Source: Microcella alkalica
Lineage (GTDB): Bacteria; Actinomycetota; Actinomycetes; Actinomycetales; Microbacteriaceae
Direction of reading: 5' to 3'
DNA length: 64,000 nucleotides
Assembly: GCF_014137945.1 (NCBI RefSeq)
Contig: NZ_JACGWX010000006.1
Coordinates: 146,961-210,960 of the forward strand
Shown: piece after piece, positions 33,734 through 41,027 of the stretch
Numbering within the stretch: position 1 is the first letter of the stretch
Layout: each line of letters opens with the position of its first letter
Translations under genes and position numbers: made by a program
Notes under the pieces: model-generated
Told to the model about the DNA's origin: nothing
Seen by the model: the letters and a program-made list of their open reading frames with translations, nothing else
The model's database searches: none

Positions 33734-34909
33734 TCAGGAAGTGATTTCTGCCTGTGGCGCCGAGGGAGCGGAGCTCGGGCTCGGCAGGCCGCGGATGGGC
33801 GCCTGCCGAAAGTAGTGCGCGAACAGCACCGCCGTGCCGGCGTGCCCGAGGGCCCCCGCCGTCGTCTCGGCGGACCATCCGCCCTCCCGGATAGACAGGG
33901 TGGCGTAGGTTGCCCGCAGCTGGTGTGGGTGAACCTTCTCTGTCACCGGGCTCTGGGACCGTACGGCGCGCCAAGCACGTCGCCAGTTCCTCGGGCTCTT
34001 CACGACCCCGCCGCGGCCAGCGAACAGCAGCGCGGAAGGGTCGCTGCCGGCTCGGCTGACGAGCGCGAGCAGCGCCTCGGCTGCCACGCCGCCGACGTAC
34101 AGCCGGCGCAGCGAAGAGTTCGACTTCGCACGACCATCGCGAAGCGTGACGGGCTCGCCGTCAGGCTCGATCACGGACCCGGCGACGGAAAGGACCAACC
34201 CGCCATCGACGAAGGCGACATCGCCGACTCGCAACGCGAGCGTCTCTCCGATGCGGAGCCCGGCACCCACCATCACGCGCACCCCAGCGGACACGTACCA
34301 AGGGCCGAGGTCTGCAACCCGCAGCAGTTCGGCGAGGTCGACAGCTTCCACGATCTTGGCCGTAGTCGGGTCAGTGCGAGGCATCGCGACGCTCGCGACG
34401 GGGTTTGTGCCCGAGATCAGACCCTCATCCACCGCCCAGGCGAACGTCTGCCGCAGGATCGTTCGCATGCGGCGGCCCCGCGTCTTCGATTCAAGCGCCA
34501 GGTCGCGGATGAATGTGCGAATCGCTCGGGGGTTCGCGGAAGCTTCGGCGAGGCTGAGCCCCGCGACAGGTGAGAGCCCCGACTCGATCGCCCGGCGGTA
34601 GGTGCCGAGCGTTGTCGGCTGCCATCGACCGAGCTTCGCGGTAGCTTCCAGCCACTCACGCGCCGCAGCCTGCAACGTCATCGTCCTGGCCTCATTGCGA
34701 GCGCCAGCCGACTCCTCCAGGCGTGCAAGCAGTCGACGACGCGCCTCGGCCTGCGTCGGTCCGGTGGCGGACCGCTGGGCGACGACGCCTGTCATCCCAT
34801 CGCGGTGGCGCGCGGACGCCTTCCACTTCGTCGATGAACTGGCCGAGGAAGGGTTGAGACGGACGCTGATCGACCCGTGCTCGCCTGGTTGAAGTCGAGG
34901 TCGGGCCAT
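33734..34909 (-). CDS. Tyrosine site-specific integrase
   Basis: A 391-residue phage-type integrase. It has an N-terminal arm-binding part (MARPRLQPGEHGSISVR), a SAM-like core-binding domain (about 78-160) and a C-terminal catalytic domain. All catalytic residues can be placed: Arg219 (GAGLRIGETLAL), Lys262, His329/Arg332 (HPHQLRATYATL), His356 (ALGHAGTAV) and Tyr366 (FAHYFRQ). I chose the ATG at 34909, two bases after the excisionase stop; a longer frame through that gene is not protein-like. It is the only integrase in the island and so the best candidate for recombination at the tRNA-Arg repeats, yet it lies 27.8 kb and 19.9 kb from them. Confidence 0.92.
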   Translation of the reverse strand: MARPRLQPGEHGSISVRLNPSSASSSTKWKASARHRDGMTGVVAQRSATGPTQAEARRRLLARLEESAGARNEARTMTLQAAAREWLEATAKLGRWQPTTLGTYRRAIESGLSPVAGLSLAEASANPRAIRTFIRDLALESKTRGRRMRTILRQTFAWAVDEGLISGTNPVASVAMPRTDPTTAKIVEAVDLAELLRVADLGPWYVSAGVRVMVGAGLRIGETLALRVGDVAFVDGGLVLSVAGSVIEPDGEPVTLRDGRAKSNSSLRRLYVGGVAAEALLALVSRAGSDPSALLFAGRGGVVKSPRNWRRAWRAVRSQSPVTEKVHPHQLRATYATLSIREGGWSAETTAGALGHAGTAVLFAHYFRQAPIRGLPSPSSAPSAPQAEITS

Positions 34910-34911
34910 CG

Positions 34912-35118
34912 TCAGGCTCCCCTCTGGTCGATCTCGAACCGCTCCACGTCCTCGAGCGCGAAGCGCAGCCCGCCGGGAAGGCGCACGGCGACGGGCATCG
35001 GCCGACGGTCCGACAGGTGGTTGTGCAGGGTCTTCGGTGAGCATCTCCAGCGGTCCGCGAGGTCCTTCAGCTTGAGGAACTTCGGCGTCACCTCGGAGGT
35101 GATGGTCATGCTGGTCAT
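34912..35118 (-). CDS. Excisionase-like helix-turn-helix protein
   Basis: A 68-residue protein with a MerR/excisionase-type winged HTH (FLKLKDLADRWRCSPKTLHNHLSDRRPMPVAVRLPGGLRFALEDVERFE). Such small proteins upstream of a tyrosine integrase usually direct excision or regulate it. It ends two bases before the integrase start, so the two are co-transcribed. A GCCGCGCATAGA promoter motif lies 23 bases before its ATG, with AAAGGA as ribosome site. Confidence 0.8.
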   Translation of the reverse strand: MTSMTITSEVTPKFLKLKDLADRWRCSPKTLHNHLSDRRPMPVAVRLPGGLRFALEDVERFEIDQRGA

Positions 35119-35141
35119 GGTGGGTCCTTTCCGGCTTCCCG

Positions 35142-35271
35142 TCTATGCGCGGCACAGCTCGGGGCTGGCTTACGGCGGGCTGTTTCCGCCCGCACCAGCC
35201 CTCTATGCGGGCATCGGTCGGGCAGCCGGAGCGGCGGACGGGTCACTCCAATGGCTCTTGCCGCGCATAGG
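35142..35271. promoter_or_regulatory. Divergent xis/hypothetical promoter region with nested stem-loop
   Basis: Motifs face both ways: CATAGA on the minus strand at 35142-35147 (before the excisionase), another at 35202-35207, and CATAGG on the plus strand at 35266-35271, six bases before the ATG at 35278. Between them GGGCTGG (35162-35168) pairs with CCAGCCC (35195-35201) around an inner stem GCGGGC (35175-35180)/GCCCGC (35188-35193), a nested hairpin that could be an operator or terminator. Confidence 0.55.
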
Positions 35272-35277
35272 CGTGTC

Positions 35278-35775
35278 ATGAAGAAGCCCGCCGCAGTCAT
35301 CGAGGACTTCGCGTTGCAGTCCGGTGACCAGGAGGAACTTGTCTGGCTAGAGGACGGCAGCGAGATCGGGCTGCTCCGCTACTTCGCGGCGCGGGCCGGT
35401 CAACGAACGAGCCCGCACCTCTCTGGACACCTGGAGGCGTTCCGTCACGTCGCGATTGAGGCGGCGCGCTATCTCCGGGACAGCTGGGACGGTCGACCCG
35501 GCGCGCTGCCGTACCCGGATGAGGTGCCGCTCGCTGTTGGATCGCTCGCCGAGGTACCTGAGTTGCCCTCTGAGCTGCCGGTGATCTTCGCCATCACCGA
35601 CCCACCGCGTGGAGATGAGTTCGAGCGGCTGAGACGACTGGCGAGGCCGAGATATACGGACACAAGGGTGTTGCTCCCTGCAGCGTGCCCCGATCTTCTC
35701 CTACGCCTACTCCGCCGCGAGGGTCTCGCGACCTGGACGACGTGGGAGGTGGGCGGGGATTGGTCCATGCCATGA
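35278..35775 (+). CDS. Hypothetical protein, first of a related pair
   Basis: A 165-residue soluble protein that I do not recognise. The ATG at 35278 lies six bases after a CATAGG -10-like element, so it is probably leaderless; an upstream in-frame ATG at 35251 is less likely. It contains LPSELPVIFAITDPPRGDEFERL, which resembles LPDSLPPIFLVTRALRGDELDAL in the next gene, so the two are likely related by duplication. Its stop overlaps the next start by four bases. It is probably an early gene of the element, expressed opposite to xis and int. Confidence 0.6.
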   Translation: MKKPAAVIEDFALQSGDQEELVWLEDGSEIGLLRYFAARAGQRTSPHLSGHLEAFRHVAIEAARYLRDSWDGRPGALPYPDEVPLAVGSLAEVPELPSELPVIFAITDPPRGDEFERLRRLARPRYTDTRVLLPAACPDLLLRLLRREGLATWTTWEVGGDWSMP

Positions 35776-36170
35776 GTGTCTTCGCGGTGGAGGTGCTGCT
35801 TCCCGGCGCCGATAGCGAACCGCGACTCGCGTCGACGCCGAGCGCCGTCGTGACGGCAGTCGCGGCAGCGGTCGGGCAGACGCGCGGGAGCATCCGCGAT
35901 AAAGCTGTCGCGGTGGGCCTGTGCGCCGTGTTCCATCTTCGGATGCGTCACTGGCCGCTCCTTGCACGGTCAGGACTCTTGAGCTTGGACGTCTGGGCGC
36001 GATCGCCCTCGTCCCTGCCGGCGCTTCCTGACTCATTGCCGCCGATCTTCCTGGTCACGAGAGCACTCCGTGGCGATGAGCTCGACGCGCTCTTCGAGGT
36101 CAGTCCGACAAGATCGCACGAGTCGTCAGCGGCGTTCGTGGTTACCCCGCCCGCATCGACCACATGCTGA
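35772..36170 (+). CDS. Hypothetical protein, second of a related pair
   Basis: A 132-residue protein of unknown function, coupled to the preceding gene by an ATGA overlap. It shares the LPxxLPxIFxxTxxxRGDE block with it (residues about 84-108), then ends in a short Ser/Thr tail. A long hydrophobic helix (SAVVTAVAAAVGQ) near the N-terminus is probably buried rather than membrane-spanning. No domain is recognised. Confidence 0.55.
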   Translation: MSVFAVEVLLPGADSEPRLASTPSAVVTAVAAAVGQTRGSIRDKAVAVGLCAVFHLRMRHWPLLARSGLLSLDVWARSPSSLPALPDSLPPIFLVTRALRGDELDALFEVSPTRSHESSAAFVVTPPASTTC

Positions 36171-36328
36171 GTTGCATGGTCCGAGTTGGGTTGCTCCGGT
36201 TGGTGGATCTCACACGTGGGGGCGAGCATGAGTGAAGAGCGGCCCGCGCGGGAGTCCGGCGGGGTATCTCTAGCTGAGCGTCCGCGCGTCTCGAGGTAAA
36301 CCGCCGCGCACTCGGCCCGTGGTGGGGC

Positions 36329-36568
36329 TTAGGCAGGCTCGGTGAGAGAGCCGCCCTGCCAGACGTACGAGACGACGAGGTCGTCGTCCCAGAGGACGAC
36401 GTCCGCAGGCATGCCTGGAGCGAGCGACCCGAGATCTCGGCGGCCGATGGCTCTCGCCGGTGCCGCGGTCGCCGCGAACACGGCATCAGCCAGAGGTATA
36501 CCGAAAGCCACGCAGCGGCGCATCCCTTCGTCGAGCGTCAGCGTCGAGCCGGCAAGGGAGTCGGTCCC
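36329..36568 (-). pseudogene. nagA: Fragment of nagA (C-terminal 79 codons)
   Basis: The last third of the deacetylase domain of NagA without the rest. It begins abruptly at GTDSLAGSTLTLDEGMRRC and runs to a TAA stop. About 210 bases are roughly 95 percent identical by eye to the intact nagA at 58490-58703, and weaker similarity continues into the 3' flank to about 36233 (matching 58366). The break at 36568 is sharp. There is no start codon or upstream domain, so it is a remnant, probably from recombination with a nagA locus in another strain. Confidence 0.85.
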
Positions 36569-36639
36569 GAAGCAAGCCAAACTTCGACCGATCGGCCCAG
36601 ACCATCCGCTAGTGCATCCGCGCGGACACGGCGGACGCG

Positions 36640-36665
36640 GGGGCTCCTCGCGCCCGAGGAGCCCC
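36640..36665. terminator. Strong hairpin after the 36677-37057 gene
   Basis: GGGGCTCCTCG (36640-36650) pairs perfectly with CGAGGAGCCCC (36655-36665) around a 4-base loop. It lies 12 bases beyond the stop of the minus-strand gene at 36677. No T-run follows on that strand, so this is a terminator-like element only. Confidence 0.55.
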
Positions 36666-36676
36666 CTCTATGGGCG

Positions 36677-37057
36677 CTAGGTCCAGTGAGGCACCGATCG
36701 GATCTCGACGGGCACGCCGAAGAAGCGGCTCAGCGTGACGGCGATCTTCACGGACGCGACGAACACGGCGTCGCGGAGCTCGACCGTCTTGCGCTGGTTG
36801 TCGGGGAGGAGCTCGAGCTTGATCGAGGTCACCGAGCTCGGCCCGCTCGCCCGGAGGTGCTTGAGGTCGAGCTCGAAGCCCTTGCCGTAGACCTCGATGA
36901 CGTCGTCGCCCTCGATGGCCAGGCTCGACAGGCCGTTGGCGGTGAGGGTAGCGGCGAGGAGCTCGGTGAGCGCGTCCGCGCTCGACGTCCGCAGCATCGG
37001 CATGATCGAGGACTTGTCGCGGGTGGCGCCGTGAGCGGCGATGGCGATGGTGTGCAT
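36677..37057 (-). CDS. Hypothetical protein
   Basis: A 126-residue soluble alpha/beta protein, not recognised. It opens MHTIAIAAHGATRDKSSIMPMLRTSSADALTELLAATL and ends ASVKIAVTLSRFFGVPVEIRSVPHWT. The ATG at 37057 follows GGAAGGTCTCTACAG, a good ribosome site. A minus-strand CATAGA element of the island promoter type lies 76 bases upstream at 37134-37139, so it probably has an untranslated leader of about 70 bases. It is a single gene with a strong hairpin downstream. Confidence 0.6.
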   Translation of the reverse strand: MHTIAIAAHGATRDKSSIMPMLRTSSADALTELLAATLTANGLSSLAIEGDDVIEVYGKGFELDLKHLRASGPSSVTSIKLELLPDNQRKTVELRDAVFVASVKIAVTLSRFFGVPVEIRSVPHWT

Positions 37058-37458
37058 CTGTAGAGACCTTCCGGTTGTGAGGTGCCCCGCTTCCGCGGGT
37101 GCAAGGTGCGCCGTTTAGCGCGCCCACGTTGCCTCTATGCGGGCACTTCGGTTTTGGCCGGACTCTCGGACATGCCCCGCATTTGCTCAGCCTGCGGAGC
37201 GACACAACGGCGGAGATCTTCAGAGAGTCGAGGTGCTTGGAAAAGCGCGCCGTCGAGGACGTTCCTAGCTCGCAGTTGCGGCTCGTCGACAACGCGCTCC
37301 GCGTCGTCGCACTCGACTGGAAGGTCGACACCACCGATGTCGATGAGCACTTGGACGCCAATGTGTCCACTGGCGCTCCTGCCTCTCGGCTGCAGGCGTT
37401 CGAGGTGCACTGAGACTGGTAACGCGGCGGCGTCGGAACGGGCAGGCAGAATGAGCAA
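37058..37458. promoter_or_regulatory. Intergenic region with island promoter motif; weak ORF 37099-37413
   Basis: About 400 bases between divergent genes. The 13-mer CTCTATGCGGGCA (37133-37145) is identical to 35201-35213 and contains a minus-strand CATAGA. On the plus strand a frame ending at 37413 has coding-like codon use in its last 70 codons (SSQLRLVDNALRVVALDWKVD) but no convincing start, so I treat it as a possible gene remnant only. Confidence 0.4.
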
Positions 37459-38151
37459 ATGAGCGAGCGCGACGATCGGCCAGACCACAGCGAAGACGAC
37501 CTGGTCGACGACGCGCGCGTCATTGGCGGCGAAGTGAGCGACACTGACGGCGAAGTGAGCGACGCCGAGAACGGAGACGTCGAAGACGCGCCGGAGGGCG
37601 ACGCATCCACGATCATCATCGACGGCGAGGCCAAGCCAAGGCGCACCGACGCCGAGCGCGACGAGGTAATCAGGAATGCCTTCGCCGGGCTGTCGATGAA
37701 GTCCGGCGTGGAGGAAGTGCTCTCCAAGGCGATCGGCGCCGAAAAGCTGTTCAAGGACCTGATGCCGAAGAACGTTTTTGACCGGTCGTTGTTCTCCGAT
37801 ATTGCAGAGAAGAGTGCGGCGCTCGTGCCGCCGGTCGACCCTGCGCTTCAGCGGATGGCGGACCTTGACTTCGATCCAGCTTTGCCGCCCACTGCCGACC
37901 AACTCGCTGAACTCAACGACCGGGCGGAGACTCAGGCGGTTCACCTGAAGTCGATACTCGAGGTGATGGTCGAGTCGGTCGCGATCTCGCGGGAGGCCAC
38001 GGAAGCCGCGAAGGCAACCGCCGCACAAGCTCGGGAGAGTCAGCGCACGGCGGAAAACAGCGCAAGGGCGGCCTGGGCCAGCGTCTGGCTCGTCATCGGC
38101 TTCAGCGCGCTACAGCTGATTATCGCGGTCATCGAGCTCGGGAAGTCTTGA
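37459..38151 (+). CDS. Hypothetical acidic protein with C-terminal membrane anchor
   Basis: A 230-residue protein. The N-terminal 60 residues are very acidic (SEDDLVDDAR, GEVSDTDGEVSDAENGDVEDAPEGD, including a GEVSD repeat). The middle contains KSGVEEVLSKAIGAEKLFKDLMPKNVFDRSLFSDIAEKS. Then comes a predicted coiled coil (about 135-200, AELNDRAETQAVHLKSILEVMVESVAISREATEAAKATAAQARES), and it ends with one membrane helix (WASVWLVIGFSALQLIIAVIEL) and GKS, so it is tail-anchored with the domain in the cytosol. I do not recognise the family. Tail-anchored small proteins next to defence genes are sometimes effectors, but nothing in the sequence shows that here. Confidence 0.65.
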   Translation: MSERDDRPDHSEDDLVDDARVIGGEVSDTDGEVSDAENGDVEDAPEGDASTIIIDGEAKPRRTDAERDEVIRNAFAGLSMKSGVEEVLSKAIGAEKLFKDLMPKNVFDRSLFSDIAEKSAALVPPVDPALQRMADLDFDPALPPTADQLAELNDRAETQAVHLKSILEVMVESVAISREATEAAKATAAQARESQRTAENSARAAWASVWLVIGFSALQLIIAVIELGKS

Positions 38152-38170
38152 CGCCGCCCAAATCCTGGGC

Positions 38171-38731
38171 GTGGACTACCCATGCCCCCCTCCCTGCTCT
38201 ACAAGCGCGATGTGTCCGTCGGCTGGCAGCCGGACGGTCGAGGTCGCCGCAGTACGCGACTCCGAACAGGTCACCTCAGCCGTAGTCGTTGACGTCGCCT
38301 TCGTCGAGGTGAACAGCCTGACCCGCGCAACGACAGTCCTCGATTTCACTGTTGCCGTCGGCGACGTAAGCGAAAAGGCGGTCACCTGCCCCAGTCTCGG
38401 CGACCGCGGCGACGGTCAAGGCCGGCTGACCTGCTTCCTCGACGACAGGTCCGGCACCGGCTACGTCTGGATCACCACAGTCAACCGGGAGACGGGCGCC
38501 TTCATCTACGGGCCGTCCCGCTATACCCGGGACACTGTCCGGGCGGGACATCTGTCTCGAGACATCGGCCTCGGACACCGGGACATTCCACGACGGGAAA
38601 TGTCCGACCATCAAGTCCTGACGTGCGCCGCCGTCATGTCCGCCGCCGTGTGCCTGTCCCCGCGCGGTAGCGCCCGACGGACGTCGGCCCGCGCAGCGTC
38701 GGTCGCGGTAGCGACCTGCCCCCGGCGGTAG
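38171..38731 (+). CDS. Possible hypothetical protein (weak)
   Basis: A 186-codon frame whose first 120 codons look coding: SRTVEVAAVRDSEQVTSAVVVDVAFVEVNSLTRATTVLDFTVAV and GYVWITTVNRETGAFIYGPSRYTR, with normal third-position bias. The last third is Arg/Ala/Ser-rich and overlaps the GGACA/TGTCC repeat cluster, which may be the real feature there. The start is unclear and no family is recognised. Confidence 0.3.
   Translation: MDYPCPPPCSTSAMCPSAGSRTVEVAAVRDSEQVTSAVVVDVAFVEVNSLTRATTVLDFTVAVGDVSEKAVTCPSLGDRGDGQGRLTCFLDDRSGTGYVWITTVNRETGAFIYGPSRYTRDTVRAGHLSRDIGLGHRDIPRREMSDHQVLTCAAVMSAAVCLSPRGSARRTSARAASVAVATCPRR
38530..38659. repeat. Cluster of GGACA/TGTCC half-sites
   Basis: The pentamer GGACA or its complement TGTCC occurs eight times in 130 bases: 38530, 38536, 38546, 38573, 38581, 38601, 38637 and 38655 (start positions). 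The pair at 38581-38605 forms an inverted repeat, GGACATT and AATGTCC. The density is well above chance, and the layout resembles a multi-site protein-binding region directly before the hairpin array. Confidence 0.45.
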
Positions 38732-38779
38732 CCGCGAGCCGAGGTGGGGGTTGGCGGGCGTGGGCCATTAGAAGAGCTC

Positions 38780-39661
38780 GCGGCCCTTCGGGCCGCTCGC
38801 CGCCTGCGGCGCGCGCACGGTGTGTGATCTCGACGGTGTCTCCACGCCCTCCGGCCGCGCCCTGCGGTTGCGGCCGCGTCGTCGACGCGCGAGGCGGGAC
38901 GGGAGCGTAGCGATGCCGGACCGCCGCTGCGCGGCGGCGTGCGCGAGGCGCGCTCTTCGTGGTGCCGATCCGTGTTCTCCCGTCTCCGCCTGCGGCGTCG
39001 ACGGCGTCCCCTCCTCGTGTCCTGCACGCTCACGTTTCGCAGCCGTGATGCCCGCCGCTTCGCGGCGGCGTGGCCGGTGCGATGTCTCGAGGTGTCCGTC
39101 ATGCTCACGTCCCGCGCTGCGCGCGGCGTGTCCGATGCGATGTCTGCAGCGTCGCCGGGATGGTGTCCCGCCACCTGCGGTGGCGGCGCGCACGGATCGA
39201 AGCCGACCTGTAGGCGAAGCGCATCCGACGAGTGGTCCACACGCTGCGTCCCCGTCGATGACGGTGCCGCCCGAGCCGAAGCCGCCACGAAGGTCGTCAC
39301 GTCTTCGACTCGGAAGTGGTGCGGTGTGCAGGCGAAGCTCGGTCATCGACGACACCCGCATGCACGCCGCGGGAACGCATCGCAGACGGTGCGGATTCGA
39401 TGCGAGCTCGACGCGGCGGAGACACCCTGCGGGCACTGCGAAGCGTGACGGCTGAGGTGACGTCGTCGAGGACTGAGGCGGGCGGGCATCGCATCGCGAT
39501 GGACGGCCGCCGGACCACGCGCGCGGCGGGCGACACCGTCGCACGCCGGCAGCCGGACAAGGACACCTCAAGTGGCCCCGGCTGCGCGACGCCCACACCT
39601 TGTGGGCGGAGCCCCTGAACGGCTGCACCGCAGACGTGAAGGGCTGAACGCGAAGCGTTCA
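38780..39661. repeat. Array of short perfect hairpins, spacing near 60 bases
   Basis: No convincing gene lies here despite long open frames on both strands. Instead there are perfect stem-loops, most with 3-base loops: 38780-38796 (GCGGCCC/TTC), 38852-38876 (7-bp arms, 11-base loop), 38921-38937 (CCGCCGC/TGC), 39052-39068 (CCGCCGC/TTC), 39112-39126 (CCGCGC/TGC), 39168-39186 (CCGCCACC/TGC), 39592-39606 (CCCACA/CCT) and 39645-39661 (TGAACGC/GAA). Shorter ones, centred near 38864, 38992, 39245, 39305, 39364 and 39429, fill the gaps so that centres recur about every 58-68 bases. On the minus strand most loops read GCA or GAA, the stable GNA triloop class. The heptamer GCGAAGC also occurs at 39214, 39332, 39438 and 39650. 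Confidence 0.6.
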
Positions 39662-39904
39662 GGAGAACGCAGGCACAACCAAGCCCCGACGGGGGTGAGG
39701 AATGTGACCAGTGAGATCGGAGCGCGGCCGGAACAGGGATGGGCGATATTGGGCGCTGCCCCCAAGACGAGTCTCCACCCAGTCGAGTCTTTTCCGCGGG
39801 CCAGTTGGGCGCCACCGCCAGGCGCATACTGCGCCGCCAGATGCCCGGAGCCGTGACCCTCGTTCCGACGCTTCGTGCGGGATGCGAACGCGCAAGTGAT
39901 CACC

Positions 39905-40261
39905 TCACGCGGCGATCTGAAGCACCTCTTCCGCAGCCGAGGAAACAGCACCGTCCGAGCCGTCTAGTGCGTGATCCTCGAGCCCTTCTTCTTGCACGAA
40001 CCATGCAGCCGATCGCGCGGTCCCCGGAGCCGCGATCGCGCTCCCCGCCAAGTGCATTTCGTAGCCGATGGAGGCTGCGATACGGCGCAGCGCTACCAGG
40101 TCGAGAACGCTGACTTTGGTACTCATCACGACGACCATCCGATCGACCTGTCCGGGCATCTGAGCGTGCCCGAAGCGAGCTCCCGGATCCATCGCAAATA
40201 TCTGCTCGCGAGGCGTGGGGCAGGGCTCCGGCGTGCATTCGGTGAGGCAGTTGTTGTCCAT
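39905..40261 (-). CDS. Hypothetical protein, leaderless
   Basis: A 118-residue protein, not recognised. It is Cys-rich near the start (MDNNCLTECTPEPCPTPREQ), followed by MVVVMSTKVSVLDLVALRRIAASIGYEMHLAGSAIAAPG and an acidic end. The ATG at 40261 is preceded on the minus strand by CATAGA and exactly six bases (AGAGGC), so its transcript probably starts at the ATG. It is divergent from the HNH gene and shares a 64-base region with two mirror-image promoters. Confidence 0.55.
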   Translation of the reverse strand: MDNNCLTECTPEPCPTPREQIFAMDPGARFGHAQMPGQVDRMVVVMSTKVSVLDLVALRRIAASIGYEMHLAGSAIAAPGTARSAAWFVQEEGLEDHALDGSDGAVSSAAEEVLQIAA

Positions 40262-40267
40262 GCCTCT

Positions 40268-40319
40268 TCTATGCGCGGCACCGGCTCACTCCGCTCGCAT
40301 CGAAGATGCCGCGCATAGA
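40268..40319. promoter_or_regulatory. Mirror-image divergent leaderless promoters
   Basis: TCTATGCGCGGCA at 40268-40280 and its inverse TGCCGCGCATAGA at 40307-40319 face outward. Each places CATAGA six bases from the ATG of its gene (40261 minus, 40326 plus). A -10 hexamer followed by six bases and then the start codon is the geometry of leaderless transcripts. The shared flanking GCCGCG may be an operator or extended -10. Confidence 0.65.
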
Positions 40320-40325
40320 GCCGGT

Positions 40326-41027
40326 ATGCAGAACTCCGCCTACCCCCACACGCCGGCCCGATGGTCGCCCTTGCGCCGCGCCATGGTCTCCCGGGACTTC
40401 GACCTGCTCATGGAAGCTGTGCACGGCCGCAGCACCCGACTGTCCTCCGGCTGCCTTGTGTGGAACGGCGCTCGCTCTGAACTGGGGTACGGCAGGGCAC
40501 TACGCGGACCGATCGTTTCCATCCATCGCCTGGTTGCGTGGGGCGCCGCGGACTTTCCAGGGGACCTCAGCGACTTCCCTGCAGTGCACCACAGATGCCA
40601 AAACCGCGCATGCGCCGAGCCATCCCATCTGGCGGGAATCGGCGCTCGAGCGAACGCTGTCGAAGCTTTCGTGCGGAACGGGTTGTACAAGCGGATCGGC
40701 GCCCTCGAAGCAGTCATCCGAGAGCTCGACCCCAGTCACCCGATCCTCCGGTTGTCGTCGCTGTTCGTCGAGGTCGATCCGGGCGACATACCCGACTCGA
40801 CGTTCTCCGTCGACAGTTCACTCTCGGCTCAGGTGCGCCAGCGGAGCAGGTTCGCCGAAAGGGAGCGGAAGCGCCTGGCGCTCCAGTCGCGGCGATTCGG
40901 GGAGGTTCTCGAAGCTCGACGAATGATTTCGCGAGGGGCCACTCGGTCCCAGGCGGCTCGAGCGCTCCACCTCGATCTGTCAACGCTTGCCTACTGGGAG
41001 CAACGGCTCGATGAGAACGTTGGGTGA
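40326..41027 (+). CDS. HNH endonuclease family protein
   Basis: A 233-residue protein whose middle matches the HNH fold of phage and mobile-element nucleases: GCLVWNGARSELGYGRAL...VSIHRLVAW, then FPAVHHRCQNRACAEPSHLAGIGARANAVEAF. In these the HH of VHH, the NRAC and PSHL blocks carry the catalytic His, the structural Cys and the metal-binding His/Asn. The C-terminal 60 residues are basic and helical (RSRFAERERKRLALQSRRFGEVLEARRMISRGATRSQAARALHLDLSTLAYWEQR), resembling a helix-turn-helix that could bind DNA. I chose the ATG at 40326 six bases after CATAGA. Homing or phage-defence roles are both possible. Confidence 0.72.
   Translation: MQNSAYPHTPARWSPLRRAMVSRDFDLLMEAVHGRSTRLSSGCLVWNGARSELGYGRALRGPIVSIHRLVAWGAADFPGDLSDFPAVHHRCQNRACAEPSHLAGIGARANAVEAFVRNGLYKRIGALEAVIRELDPSHPILRLSSLFVEVDPGDIPDSTFSVDSSLSAQVRQRSRFAERERKRLALQSRRFGEVLEARRMISRGATRSQAARALHLDLSTLAYWEQRLDENVG

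Noticed and set aside
37135..38028. A 297-codon minus-strand open frame over the 37459-38151 gene
   Set aside because: Codon bias, the coiled coil and the membrane helix support the plus-strand gene; the minus frame shows no domain.
38768..39628. Long open frames on both strands through the hairpin array (for example 286 codons on the minus strand)
   Set aside because: The translations are Arg/Ala/Ser/Pro-rich without regular secondary structure or recognisable motifs, and two strands are open at once, which is usual for very G/C-rich non-coding DNA.
38780..39661. CRISPR array
   Set aside because: Spacing is fairly regular but the stems differ in sequence from unit to unit; there is no identical direct repeat and no cas gene in the window.
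39568..39951. A 127-codon minus-strand frame downstream of the 40261 gene
   Set aside because: No start signal, Arg/Ser-rich composition, and it runs into the hairpin array; coding is not supported.
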